Part shown: piece by piece, positions 17,601 through 25,671 of the stretch
Layout: every line of letters begins with the position of its first letter
Position numbering within the stretch: the first letter of the stretch is position 1
NCBI RefSeq assembly: GCF_003248515.1
Contig: NZ_QFOB01000008.1
Location: forward strand, 62,001 to 126,000
From: Sphingomonas sp.
GTDB lineage: Bacteria; Pseudomonadota; Alphaproteobacteria; Sphingomonadales; Sphingomonadaceae
Length of the DNA: 64,000 nt
Direction: 5' to 3'
Notes under the pieces: generated by a model
What the model was told of the DNA's origin: nothing
The model's database searches: none
Seen by the model: the letters and a program-made list of their open reading frames with translations, nothing else
Translations under genes and position numbers: made by a program

Positions 17601-17927
17601 CCCGGCCTGCGCGTCGAAGGGGCGGCGCCCCTGTCGATGAACGCGCTGGCTTTTCCCTATGAGGATCTGGCGCGCCGCGCGCCGGGGACGGCGAAGAGCA
17701 GCGACATCGTGCCCCACGATCGGGTTTCGCTGCTGATCGATGCCGCGCAGGTGGGCGTCGGCGGTGACGACCAGTGGACGAAATGGGGGCGTGCCCTTCC
17801 GCAATATCGCGTGCCTTCGGGGCCGCTCCATTATGCCTTCCGCCTGAAGCCCTTCGAGGGGGCCGGCACCACGCCCGAGGCCGCACGACCGGCCAGCGCC
17901 ACCTCCAGCCCGGAGATCATCCCGTGA
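14670..17927 (+). CDS. Exported beta-galactosidase, glycoside hydrolase family 2
   Basis: A 1085-residue LacZ-type GH2 enzyme. The acid/base Glu495 is in FWSLGNEAGIG and the nucleophile Glu568 in LIECEYAHMMGNSGG. Other LacZ hallmarks are RGVNRHEHDP, LRTSHYPNDP, GFVWDWVDQ and the C-terminal small-chain domain with WYGRGPHESYADRK. A short N-terminal signal-like segment (about residues 1-22) suggests export, unlike E. coli LacZ. In a pectin locus it probably removes galactose from galactan side chains and so feeds the galactose oxidation genes at 3.7-7.3 kb. The GTG at 14670 follows GGAGAGCGAGAGG. The stop overlaps the next gene (GTGA). Confidence 0.92.
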   Translation: MQKSFRPLLASLAGLYAMRAVAAVPDPAPPIQPQVDASRPDWENPAIYAIGKEPARATGFPFESRAKAIAGHRTKSDRFLLLTGMWRFSFSPSADALPRGFEKPDYDVSGWKEIKVPSDWQAEGYDQARYFNITYPFPANRPLIPHATNPVGSYRRDVDLPAGWAGQDVILHIGAAGSAYYVWVNGQKVGYSEDSKLPSEFDVTRFLHPGRNTIAIQVYRWSDGSYLEDQDFWRVSGIEREVFLMAAPRTRIRDFFVHAGLENGYRDGALKVDLAVTPSVAATTARIVLLDRDDRTQLLTASAPVKGGQERAVTLSATLPNVRPWSAETPNLYMLLVELYDAKGNILQSTWSRIGFRDVAIRNGLVTVNGKPVTIRGVNRHEHDPETFHVVSLESMERDIQLMKQNNINALRTSHYPNDPRLYELADRYGLYVMDEADIESHHYMEWSNNHPEVRGKYQIGFDPAWEGAHVSRVMNMVERDKNHPSVIFWSLGNEAGIGPNFAKAAAAARARDPGRLISYLGWGTWDNQREHRPNDYADIYAPMYDSAAKLEDYATNFNFRQPLIECEYAHMMGNSGGDLKDYWDVIYAHPDKLQGGFVWDWVDQSMYRKTADGRPYWGMGGEYGPNPGGELEFGDGLTQSDRTPNPQLFELRKVYAPVQFADFDAKAGTVRVINRNDFVDLSRYAFSWQIANDGVIVARGDLPPLATPARGQETVALALPTIKRAPGSELLLTIVARARADTAPAVAAGQVIGWEQFAMGTVQPADAPLPAGRVTLTDRGGRVSLSAGGAELTIDRATGLVDHYAAGGQTLLSGGAPNFTRAATDNDIGTRTISTHAIWQQASDVRTVEAITPRRLDDGRAEVTVRHAVGGGVARFVTRYVMNGDGSLAVEGDMTPTGSDLPDPLRVGLSYRMPFAFDTLEWYGRGPHESYADRKTGAPIALWRGRIAEQNHDYMRPQETGNKVDVRWMELTRPGAPGLRVEGAAPLSMNALAFPYEDLARRAPGTAKSSDIVPHDRVSLLIDAAQVGVGGDDQWTKWGRALPQYRVPSGPLHYAFRLKPFEGAGTTPEAARPASATSSPEIIP

Positions 17928-18868
17928 AGCAATTGCTGTTCAGCACCTCTGCCCTCCTCACGCTTGCCGGTGCGGCGATCGCGCAGCAGGCGGATCAGCC
18001 GGTGATGCCTGCCATCACCAGGCCGCTGACCCCGCCGGCGGACCGCAGCCCGCGCGCGTCGGTGGTGCTCGCGCCCTATCGCTATGATGATCTGCTGTGG
18101 GAGAATGATCGCACCGCGCATCGCATCTACGGCCGGGCGCTGGAGGCGGCCGAGCCGCCTTCGGGATCGGGCATCGATGCGTGGGGGAAGAATGTGCCCT
18201 GGGCCTTCGCCGATCGGCAGCTGCGCACCGGAGACCAGCATGCCTATCATGGCGAGGGCATGGATTTCTATAATGTGGGCAGCGCGCGCGGCGCGGGCGG
18301 CCTCGGCATCTGGTTCGACAACAAGCTCTGGTCGTCGCGCAATTACCGCAGCTACCGCATCCTGAAGAACGGCCCCGACGTCGCCGATTTCGAGGTGCGT
18401 TACGCGCCCTGGCCGGTGGATGTGGAACGCAAGGTGTGGGAGACGCGGCGCTTCACGCTGCCGCTCGGCACGCAGTTCACGCGGCTCGTCTCGACGCTCT
18501 CGTCCGACAGGCCGGGCGAGCTGATCGTCGGCATCGGCATCGGCAAGCGCACCACCATCGCGGACAAGGATGGCGAGCTGAGCGTGGACAGGGCGCATGG
18601 CTGGCTCAGCTGGTGGGGCCCCGAGACGGGCGATCATGGCCGCATGGGCATCGCGATCAAGGTGGATCCGGCGATGATCGTGGATGTGAAGGCGGATGCG
18701 GACGATCATCTCGTCCTGCTCCGCGTCCAGCCGGGCAAGCCCTTCGTCTATTATTCGGGCTCGGTGTGGGACAAGGGCAATGCCGGCATCCGCACGCGCG
18801 CCGCATGGGACAAATATGTCGCCGATGCGCCCGTGGATTTCACCGCCCCGCCGGCCCCGCGCGGCTGA
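17924..18868 (+). CDS. Exported DUF4861 family protein
   Basis: A 314-residue protein with a signal peptide (cleavage near AAIAQQ, residue 21) and a DUF4861 domain, seen in YDDLLWENDRTAHRIYG, GEGMDFYNVG, GLGIWFDN and GWLSWWGPE. The family is commonly encoded in pectin and uronide utilisation loci; I know of no firmly established activity. The GTG start overlaps the GH2 stop by 4 nt, so the two are coupled. I infer a periplasmic accessory glycan enzyme. Confidence 0.8.
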   Translation: MKQLLFSTSALLTLAGAAIAQQADQPVMPAITRPLTPPADRSPRASVVLAPYRYDDLLWENDRTAHRIYGRALEAAEPPSGSGIDAWGKNVPWAFADRQLRTGDQHAYHGEGMDFYNVGSARGAGGLGIWFDNKLWSSRNYRSYRILKNGPDVADFEVRYAPWPVDVERKVWETRRFTLPLGTQFTRLVSTLSSDRPGELIVGIGIGKRTTIADKDGELSVDRAHGWLSWWGPETGDHGRMGIAIKVDPAMIVDVKADADDHLVLLRVQPGKPFVYYSGSVWDKGNAGIRTRAAWDKYVADAPVDFTAPPAPRG

Positions 18869-18895
18869 TCCCTTTCTCCAGTCAGGACGATCATC

Positions 18896-20182
18896 ATGGA
18901 ACGACGTGAATTCATCGCGGCCGCGCTGGGCGCCGGCGCGCTGGCGACCAGCCTGGGAACGGAAGCGACCGCGCAGGCGGGGGCGGGAAGCGCTGCTCCC
19001 GCAGGCGGCCTGGGCAGCGGTGCGCAGGATCGCGCCTATATGCTCGATCTGCTGCGGCGCATGGCCGAGCCGGTGCTGGGCCCGATGTCCAAGGGGCAGC
19101 TTCAGGCGCGCTTCAAGCCGGAGCTGAGCCCCACCTGGGACGGCCGCCCGGTGAAGGTGGCGTATCTCGAATGTTTCGGGCGGCTGATCGCGGGCCTCGC
19201 GCCGTGGCTCGCGCTGCCCGATACGGGCGATGCGGAAAGCCGGCTGCGGGCCACGCTGCGCACGCAGGCGCTGGCGAGCTATGCCCATTCGGTGGATCCG
19301 GCGAGCGGCGACTATCTGTTCGGCGGCATCGCGGAGCAGCAGCTCGTCGACAGCGCCTATTTCACCAACGCGCTGATCCGCGCGCCCAAGGCGCTGTGGG
19401 AGCCGCTGGACGCCAGGACCAAGGCGCGCATCGTGAAGGAGATAAAGGGCCTGCGTTCCGTCTCCCCGCCTTACACCAACTGGCTGCTCTTCGCCGCGAT
19501 GAACGAGGCGTTCCTGCTTTCGATCGGTGAGGAATGGGATCCGGTGCGCATCGATCTGGCCGTGCGCAAGGTGCTGGAATGGTATGTGGGCGATGGCTGG
19601 TATGCGGACGGGCCGCATTTCCATTTCGATTATTACGGATCCTACGTGATCCATCCGATGATGATCGAGATCCTCGAGGTGCTGGTCGCCACCAATGCCC
19701 ATTTCAACAGCCTGAAGGCCAAGGAGCTGCTGGAGCAGGCGAAGAAGCGCATGCAGCGCTACGGCACCTCGCTGGAGCGGATGGTGGCGCCCGACGGCAG
19801 CTATCCGCCGATCGGCCGATCGCTCACCTATCGCACCGCCGTATTCCAGCCGATCGGCCTGCTCGCCTGGCGCCAGTGGCTGCCGGAAGCGCTGCCCGCC
19901 GGGCAGGCGCGCGCCGCCACCGTGGCGGCGCAGCGCGCCGTCTTCTCCCATCCCACCAATTTCGATGAGCAGGGCTATCTCACCATCGGTTTCGCCGGCC
20001 ACCAGCCGACCCTGGCCGACTGGTATTCGAATGCGGGCAGCATGTATCTCGCCTCGCTGAGCCTGCTGGCGCTGGGCCTCCCCGCGAGCGATCCCTACTG
20101 GACCGTCCCGCCCCAGCCCTGGACCAGCAAGCGCGCCTTCGCCGGCGAACATTTCGCCAAGGATTATTACGTCGAATATTGA
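18896..20182 (+). CDS. DUF2264 family exported protein, candidate glycoside hydrolase
   Basis: A 428-residue protein with a Tat-like N-terminus (MERREFIAAALGAGALATS) and a DUF2264 domain with PTWDGRPVKVAYLECFGR, YTNWLLFAAMNEAFLL, WYVGDGWYADGPHFHFDYY and YPPIGRSLTYR. The (alpha/alpha)-barrel-like composition and the conserved Asp/His/Tyr cluster suggest catalysis. From memory, DUF2264 proteins overlap a CAZy family containing beta-glucuronidases (GH154); I could not check this. It starts 27 nt after the DUF4861 gene and is probably the third gene of the GH2 operon. Confidence 0.75.
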   Translation: MERREFIAAALGAGALATSLGTEATAQAGAGSAAPAGGLGSGAQDRAYMLDLLRRMAEPVLGPMSKGQLQARFKPELSPTWDGRPVKVAYLECFGRLIAGLAPWLALPDTGDAESRLRATLRTQALASYAHSVDPASGDYLFGGIAEQQLVDSAYFTNALIRAPKALWEPLDARTKARIVKEIKGLRSVSPPYTNWLLFAAMNEAFLLSIGEEWDPVRIDLAVRKVLEWYVGDGWYADGPHFHFDYYGSYVIHPMMIEILEVLVATNAHFNSLKAKELLEQAKKRMQRYGTSLERMVAPDGSYPPIGRSLTYRTAVFQPIGLLAWRQWLPEALPAGQARAATVAAQRAVFSHPTNFDEQGYLTIGFAGHQPTLADWYSNAGSMYLASLSLLALGLPASDPYWTVPPQPWTSKRAFAGEHFAKDYYVEY

Positions 20183-20377
20183 TGGCGGCTTTCCGCCGAA
20201 AACGGACGGCGCAGTAACGATCGAAGGGCAGGGGGCGATCGCCCAAGTCCAGCGGCGGGGCGACGGGGGCGGGACTGCCGCTCGCGCCGCCGCGATCATT
20301 GCGCTTGGTGGGTGCGGGCCTGTTGTGCTTGGTATCGATCGGGAGTCGCATCGGTTCGGGCGGCACGGGGGTACGGC

Positions 20378-21982
20378 ATGAATTTGAGATTTTCGCTCAG
20401 CCGCTTCGCGACCTTCTTCATCTGCATGGCGGTGGCGCTCGTTTCGGTGGCGCTTGTCCCCCGTTCACACTGGTTCGCGCTTCCCGCCCTGCTGGCGAGC
20501 GGCTTCGTGCTGCTGGGATTGCGCGATCTGGCGCAGGAGCGCCATTCGGTGCTGCGCAATTATCCGATCATCGGCCACATACGCTGGCTGGTGGAGCTGA
20601 TCCGCCCCGAAATCCGCCAGTATCTGCTGGAGGCGGACGAGGAGGCGGTGCCCTTCTCGCGTTCGCAGCGCTCGCTCGTCTATCGCCGCGCCAAGGGCAT
20701 TGCAGGCGAACATGCGTTCGGCACCCTGCTGGACGTCTATCGCGACGGTTATGAGCTGATCGGCCATTCGATGCAGCCGGCCAAACATGTCGACGCCACC
20801 AGCTTCCGCATCACGATCGGCGGCCCGCAATGCGACCGGCCCTATTCGGCATCCGTGCTCAACATTTCGGCGATGAGCTTCGGCGCGCTTTCCGCCAATG
20901 CGATCCGCGCGCTCAACAAGGGCGCCAAGATCGGCGGCTTCAGCCACGATACGGGCGAGGGCAGCATCAGCCCCTATCATCGCGAACATGGCGGCGACAT
21001 CGTCTGGCAGATCGGCAGCGGCTATTTCGGCTGCCGCGACGAACATGGCAATTTCAGCCCCGATCGCTTCGCCGCGCAGGCGACGAGCGATCAGGTCAAG
21101 ATGATCGAGATCAAGCTGAGCCAGGGGGCCAAGCCCGGCCATGGCGGCATACTGCCGGCGGCCAAGGTGACGCCCGAAATCTCCGAGACGCGCGGCGTGC
21201 CGGTGGGGCAGGATTGCGTGTCGCCATCGGCGCATACCGCTTTCTCGACGCCGCTGGAGATGATGGCCTTCGTGGCGCAGCTGCGCGCGCTATCGGGCGG
21301 CAAGCCGATCGGCTTCAAGCTCTGCCTTGGCCATCCGTGGGAATTCATGGGCGTCGTCAAGGCGATGCTGGCGACGGGCATCTATGTGGATTTCATCGTC
21401 GTCGACGGGGCCGAGGGCGGCACGGGGGCCGCGCCCGTCGAGTTCAGCGATCATATGGGCATGCCGATGCGCGAGGGCCTGCTGCTCGTCCACAACACGC
21501 TGACCGGCGCCGGCATACGCGATCGGATCAAGATCGGCGTGGCGGGGCGGGTCGTCAGCGCCTTCGATCTGGCGAGCCTGTTCGCGATCGGGGCGGACTG
21601 GGCCAATGCGGCGCGCGGCTTCATGTTCGCGATCGGCTGCATCCAGTCCCTGTCGTGCAACACCAACCATTGCCCCACCGGCATCGCCACGCAGGATCCG
21701 CTGCGCCAGCGCGCGCTGGTGGTGCCCGACAAGGCCGAGCGCGTCGCGCGCTTCCATGCCAATACGCTGCACGCGCTGGGCGAGATGCTGGCGGCGGCGG
21801 GGCTGAGCCATCCCGACGAGCTGGGGCCGCGCCACCTCGTCCGCCGCACCAGCCGATCCGAGGTGCGGCAATTTTCGCAGATCCACAATCTGGTGAAGCC
21901 GGGCACGCTGATCGATGGCACGTGCGATCACGAATTCTACCGGCAGAACTGGGAACAGGCGAAAGCGGAAGCCTTCAACTGA
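20378..21982 (+). CDS. FMN-binding glutamate synthase family protein, membrane-anchored
   Basis: A 534-residue protein with one or two N-terminal membrane helices (about residues 10-55) and a GltB-like FMN/Fe-S domain. The domain has SAMSFGALSANAIRALNKGA, GAKPGHGGILPAAKVT, DGAEGGTGAAP and the cysteine cluster SCNTNHCPTGIATQDP. Stand-alone proteins of this YerD-like family lack the amidotransferase domain, so ammonia-dependent or other redox activity is possible; the role is unknown. The ATG at 20378 begins right before the hydrophobic segment. Confidence 0.85.
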   Translation: MNLRFSLSRFATFFICMAVALVSVALVPRSHWFALPALLASGFVLLGLRDLAQERHSVLRNYPIIGHIRWLVELIRPEIRQYLLEADEEAVPFSRSQRSLVYRRAKGIAGEHAFGTLLDVYRDGYELIGHSMQPAKHVDATSFRITIGGPQCDRPYSASVLNISAMSFGALSANAIRALNKGAKIGGFSHDTGEGSISPYHREHGGDIVWQIGSGYFGCRDEHGNFSPDRFAAQATSDQVKMIEIKLSQGAKPGHGGILPAAKVTPEISETRGVPVGQDCVSPSAHTAFSTPLEMMAFVAQLRALSGGKPIGFKLCLGHPWEFMGVVKAMLATGIYVDFIVVDGAEGGTGAAPVEFSDHMGMPMREGLLLVHNTLTGAGIRDRIKIGVAGRVVSAFDLASLFAIGADWANAARGFMFAIGCIQSLSCNTNHCPTGIATQDPLRQRALVVPDKAERVARFHANTLHALGEMLAAAGLSHPDELGPRHLVRRTSRSEVRQFSQIHNLVKPGTLIDGTCDHEFYRQNWEQAKAEAFN

Positions 21983-22041
21983 GGGAGCGCCCCGTTGGGC
22001 CGGACGGATCCGGCCTGCGCGCATCCCGTGCGGGAGGGCTG

Positions 22042-22067
22042 CCCTTCGACAGGCTCAAGACGAGCGG
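22042..22067. repeat. Dispersed sphingomonad-type short repeat
   Basis: The stretch starting CCCTTCGACAGGCTCAAGAC and ending CGAGCGG matches a short intergenic repeat I recall as widespread in sphingomonad genomes. It lies between two convergent genes. A single copy is visible in this window, so repeat status rests on recall. Confidence 0.4.
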
Positions 22068-22120
22068 ACTGGGTGCGGGCGGGTTTCGCGGCGAGCGCGC
22101 TCCACCCCGCCGATCAGTCC

Positions 22121-22939
22121 CTATGGCCCCGTCATTTCCGGAACGCGCACCGCCACCGCTTCCCTGGTCTTGCGCTCTATCCCCCACAGGATCCGGTTCG
22201 CACCTTCTTCCCAGGCGATCGCCTGCCCGTCCGTCATCAGCGGGATGGTGGCGACATGTTCGAGGATCGATCCGGCCGGCGGCAGGCGCAGCGCATAGAG
22301 TTCGGGCCGATCATGGCCGGTCACATAGAGCAGGCCATCGCGCCCCCACACGCCGCCCGAAGAGCTATAGGGCGCGAACCGTTCCAGCACGCTCGGCGGG
22401 AATAGCCACGCGCCCTGCTCCTGAAAGTCCGGCGAATAGCGAACGAGCGTCGTGTAGCGATGGTCGCGGCCCGGCTCGCCGCCCTTGCCCGCATAATTGG
22501 CGAAGCAGGCCCACCAGCTGCCCTCATGCCAATCGAGCCAGGTCAGCGATCCGCGCCCCGGCCCCAGGCTAAGCGTGCGGACATGGGAAAGCCTGCCCGC
22601 ATCGAACCATTCGATCGAGCTGGCCTGCGGCACTTCGGGATAATTGGAGGCGGCACATACCAGCTGCCGCCCTGCCAGGATGCAGCTGTTCATGTGACGG
22701 AAGCGCGCGGGATCGCCCCGCCATCTTTCGACCAGTTCGTGCGTGCGCCGATCATATTTGCCGATCTCGGCATTGGAGATGGCATAGACATATTTGCCAT
22801 CCGCCACGACGCCCTGCCGCGCCTCCTCGGCGCTGAAGCGGGCGACCTCCGTTACGGCCGGAAGCGTCTGCGGCGCCGGCGCGGGCTGCGTGCCCGGCTC
22901 CGGCGTGGCGGCGGCGAGGAGAAGAGCAAGCGCCAGCAT
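22121..22939 (-). CDS. Exported propeller-like protein of unknown function
   Basis: A 272-residue protein with a short signal peptide (LALALLLAAATPEPG). Its Trp/Gly-rich repeats (YAISNAEIGKYD, IEWFDAGRLSHVRTLSLG, LTWLDWHEGSWWACFANY, GVWGRDGLLYVTGHDRPELYAL, AIAWEEGANRILWGIER) suggest a beta-propeller. I do not recognise a named family. Its ATG shares one base with the TBDR stop (TGATG), so it is translationally coupled to that receptor. It may be a periplasmic partner or surface lipid-free accessory of it. Confidence 0.7.
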   Translation of the reverse strand: MLALALLLAAATPEPGTQPAPAPQTLPAVTEVARFSAEEARQGVVADGKYVYAISNAEIGKYDRRTHELVERWRGDPARFRHMNSCILAGRQLVCAASNYPEVPQASSIEWFDAGRLSHVRTLSLGPGRGSLTWLDWHEGSWWACFANYAGKGGEPGRDHRYTTLVRYSPDFQEQGAWLFPPSVLERFAPYSSSGGVWGRDGLLYVTGHDRPELYALRLPPAGSILEHVATIPLMTDGQAIAWEEGANRILWGIERKTREAVAVRVPEMTGP

Positions 22940-25530
22940 CAGAACTTCGCCGATACGCCGGCATAGAAGGTGCGGCCATAGCGTTCGTTCTGGATCACCC
23001 AATTCCTGTTGCCGGCCTGATATTGGCGGGTCGGTTCGTCCGTCAGGTTCTGCGCCTCCACGAACAGGCGGACATTCTCCCACACGGCGAAGCTGGCCTT
23101 GGCATCCAGCCGGCGCAGATCGTCATTATACTGATCGTTATAGGAGGGGCTGCCGATCGCGAGCAGCGAGTGGCCCGTATTGTGATAGGCGAGCGAGGCC
23201 TCCACGCGGCCCTTCTGGTAGAAGAGTTCCGCGCCGTAGAGATATTTGGACTGGCTGGGGAAGGTCGACTTGCGGCCATCCGGCAGGGTCAGGGTGGAAT
23301 CGGTCAGCGTGCCGTTGAGCGAAATGCCGAAGCCCGAGAGCAGGCCCGGCAGGAAGGTGAACTGCTGCTGATACTGGGCCTCGATGCCCACGATATCGCC
23401 CTTTGCGGCGTTCAGCGGCTGGCTGATCGAGACCTGCGGATAGGTGACGCCATTGTAGCTGCCGTTCAGCGTCACCGTCGTCTGGGTGAAGATCGGATTG
23501 CGGATGAACTTGGCGAACACGCCAACGCTCAACAGGCCGCCCTTGGCGAAATACCATTCCGCCGTCGCATCGAGATTGTCGGCGCGATAGGGCTTCAGAT
23601 CCGGATTGCCGAGCGAAACCGCCACGTTGGGCGCGGCATTGACCGTGTCGATCGATCCGCCGGGCGAGAGCGTGCTATATTCCGGCCGGCCCAGGCTCTT
23701 CGAATAAGCGAAGCGGAAGATCGTGTCGTGGCTGGGCTCGATCCGCACGATCAGCGAGGGCAGCCAGTCATCATAGCTGTTGTCGCTGGAGGTGGGGATC
23801 ACGGTATTCGTATTCTGCAGGCGATAGCCTGTGATGCCGAGCCTGGTATGCTCGTAGCGCAGGCCCGGCGTGATCGTGACGGCGCCGAACTTCAGGTTCG
23901 CCATCACATAGGCGGCCGCGACCTTCTCCTTCAGCGTGAAATCGGCAACCGTATTGTTGGTGAGCGTGGTCGCCGCATCCAGCGGCATCAGCGCGCCGCC
24001 CAGATTCTGATCGGTGAAGGCCTGCAACGCGGAGATGTTGAACAGCGGGCTGTTATAATAGCATTGATCGGTATCGGCGCTGTTCGGATAGACGCAGGTG
24101 CCGGCCGCGCCGAGATCATACTGGCCGAGCGTCCAGCGATTGGCGCTGGCGCTGGCGCGCGTCCACGTCGGATTGTCCTGATCGAAGCTGCGATCCGTAT
24201 CGCGATATTTGCCGCCGAACTTCAGGAAGCTGCCGTCGCCGAGCCCGTCGAGCGAATAGGTGGCATCGATCCTGCCCTGCCAGATCTTCTCGACGTTCAC
24301 CTGATGGAACTTCTGATACTGGCGGAACTGGAGCTGGTTCGCCGAGCATTCCGTGGCCGGTGCGGCCGAATAGACCTTGTCGGTGAAATCGAAGTTTACG
24401 GTGCCCGGATTGCAGCGGAACTGCCAGATCGGATAGCGATCCAGCGTGCGATTGCGGCTGTAGGCGCCTTCATAGTCCAGCTTCAGGCGGCTCAGTTCGG
24501 TGGAGCCGCCGATCATGCCGGTCGCCAGATATTTGGATTTGTAATCCAGGCGCAGATCCTCGCGCCGTTCCGCGCCCGTGCCGGTGAGCGTGCCGGTCAG
24601 CCCATCGGGATTGAGCTGGAAGGCGGAGGAGGAGGCGAGGGCGGAGGTGGCGAAATCCAGCCGGTAGCGCGGCCGCACCTCATCTTCGGTGAATTTTGAA
24701 TAGACGCCGCGAATGTAGAAGCTCTGCGTGTCGCTCGCCCGCCAGTCAAAAGATCCGGTGCCGCCGATCCGCTCGCGGGTGAGCGAATAGCGCGTATATT
24801 TGATGTTGTCGGGCACGCCCCCGCGCGCGAACCGCGCATCCGGGCGCCAATTGTCCGGATAGAAGCCCATGCTATCGAAATCGCGATAGGAATAGCTGCC
24901 GCCGAGCACGACGCCGAACTGCTCATCCGATCCGAAGCGCCCGGCGATGGTGGCATCGCCCTGATAGGGTACTTTCTTGTTGAGCGTCTGGTAGCCGGCC
25001 TTGCCGCTGATCGCGACGTTGAACCGATCCCTGAAGTCGAACGCCGTCTGCGTAACGAGATTGACGGTGCCGCCAATGCCCTGGCCATCCATGTCGGCCG
25101 TCTTCACCTTGGCGATTTCGATCCGGTTCAGCATCTGGCCGGAAACGATGTCCAGCGGCAGCGATCGGGTGGTGCCGTCGGGATTGCCGATCTCCAGACC
25201 GTTCAGCGTATAATTGTTGAGGTTCGAAGGCACGCCGCGGATCGCGACGTAGCGGCCCTCGCCCTGATCGTAGGTGACGCCGACGCCGGGCAGATGCTCG
25301 ATCGCCTCGGCCACATTCTTGTCGGGCAGGCGGCCGATCTCGTCGGCGGCGGACACATCGAGCACGCCGATCGCCGCGCGCTTCACCTGGATGGATCGCT
25401 CCTGCTGCGCGCGCTGGCCGGTCACGACGATCGCATCGTCGGTGCCGTCCGGCGCGGCCTGCGCCTGCGCGCCGGTGGCACAGGCGATGGCGCTCGTCGC
25501 GCACGCCGAAAGCAGGAGTTTCCGCATCAT
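22939..25530 (-). CDS. TonB-dependent receptor, Pho-linked
   Basis: An 863-residue receptor with a signal peptide (cleavage near AQAQA, residue 25), a TonB-box-like DAIVVTG (about 33-39), and a plug with NVAEAIEHLPGVGVTYDQGEG, YVAIRGVPSNLNNYTLNG and DGQGIGGTVNLVT, which is typical of large CirA/OAR-like TBDRs of sphingomonads and Caulobacter. The barrel ends in SAKF. The start is the first of two ATGs, after GAAGGGGCAAA. It is divergent from phoD, and a minus-oriented Pho-box-like sequence lies 53 nt upstream, so it may import a phosphorylated substrate under phosphate limitation (inference). Confidence 0.9.
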   Translation of the reverse strand: MMRKLLLSACATSAIACATGAQAQAAPDGTDDAIVVTGQRAQQERSIQVKRAAIGVLDVSAADEIGRLPDKNVAEAIEHLPGVGVTYDQGEGRYVAIRGVPSNLNNYTLNGLEIGNPDGTTRSLPLDIVSGQMLNRIEIAKVKTADMDGQGIGGTVNLVTQTAFDFRDRFNVAISGKAGYQTLNKKVPYQGDATIAGRFGSDEQFGVVLGGSYSYRDFDSMGFYPDNWRPDARFARGGVPDNIKYTRYSLTRERIGGTGSFDWRASDTQSFYIRGVYSKFTEDEVRPRYRLDFATSALASSSAFQLNPDGLTGTLTGTGAERREDLRLDYKSKYLATGMIGGSTELSRLKLDYEGAYSRNRTLDRYPIWQFRCNPGTVNFDFTDKVYSAAPATECSANQLQFRQYQKFHQVNVEKIWQGRIDATYSLDGLGDGSFLKFGGKYRDTDRSFDQDNPTWTRASASANRWTLGQYDLGAAGTCVYPNSADTDQCYYNSPLFNISALQAFTDQNLGGALMPLDAATTLTNNTVADFTLKEKVAAAYVMANLKFGAVTITPGLRYEHTRLGITGYRLQNTNTVIPTSSDNSYDDWLPSLIVRIEPSHDTIFRFAYSKSLGRPEYSTLSPGGSIDTVNAAPNVAVSLGNPDLKPYRADNLDATAEWYFAKGGLLSVGVFAKFIRNPIFTQTTVTLNGSYNGVTYPQVSISQPLNAAKGDIVGIEAQYQQQFTFLPGLLSGFGISLNGTLTDSTLTLPDGRKSTFPSQSKYLYGAELFYQKGRVEASLAYHNTGHSLLAIGSPSYNDQYNDDLRRLDAKASFAVWENVRLFVEAQNLTDEPTRQYQAGNRNWVIQNERYGRTFYAGVSAKF

Positions 25531-25582
25531 TTTGCCCCTTCTTGGAAGATGGGGTCCGCTAGCTCCCGCCCGCGATGTTTCG

Positions 25583-25600
25583 GTGACGGAGCGATGACGT
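25583..25600 (-). promoter_or_regulatory. Pho-box-like site facing the TBDR
   Basis: Read on the minus strand: ACGTCAT-CGCT-CCGTCAC, two 7-bp half-sites with a 4-bp spacer. It resembles the PhoB pattern CTGTCAT-N4-CTGTCA(T/C) at 5 of 7 and 6 of 7 positions. Confidence 0.5.
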
Positions 25601-25631
25601 TTTCTTTGCAGCCGGCCGCAATTGCCCGCAC

Positions 25632-25649
25632 CTGTCACCGAACGGACAT
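25632..25649 (+). promoter_or_regulatory. Pho-box-like site facing phoD
   Basis: CTGTCAC-CGAA-CGGACAT on the plus strand: the first half-site matches the PhoB pattern fully, the second partly. It covers the upstream candidate ATG at 25648, which favours the phoD start at 25672. Confidence 0.5.
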
Positions 25650-25671
25650 GGAAGCTTGCGAAGGCCATGCG

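Noticed and set aside
14679..17831. 1050-codon open frame antisense to the GH2 gene
   Set aside because: GC-rich codon bias keeps the complementary frame open. It has no signal, domain or start context. The sense strand has full LacZ active-site motifs.
17831..20299. 822-codon open frame antisense to the DUF4861 and DUF2264 genes
   Set aside because: Same shadow effect; it spans two genes and their junction, with Arg/Gly/Ala-rich composition.
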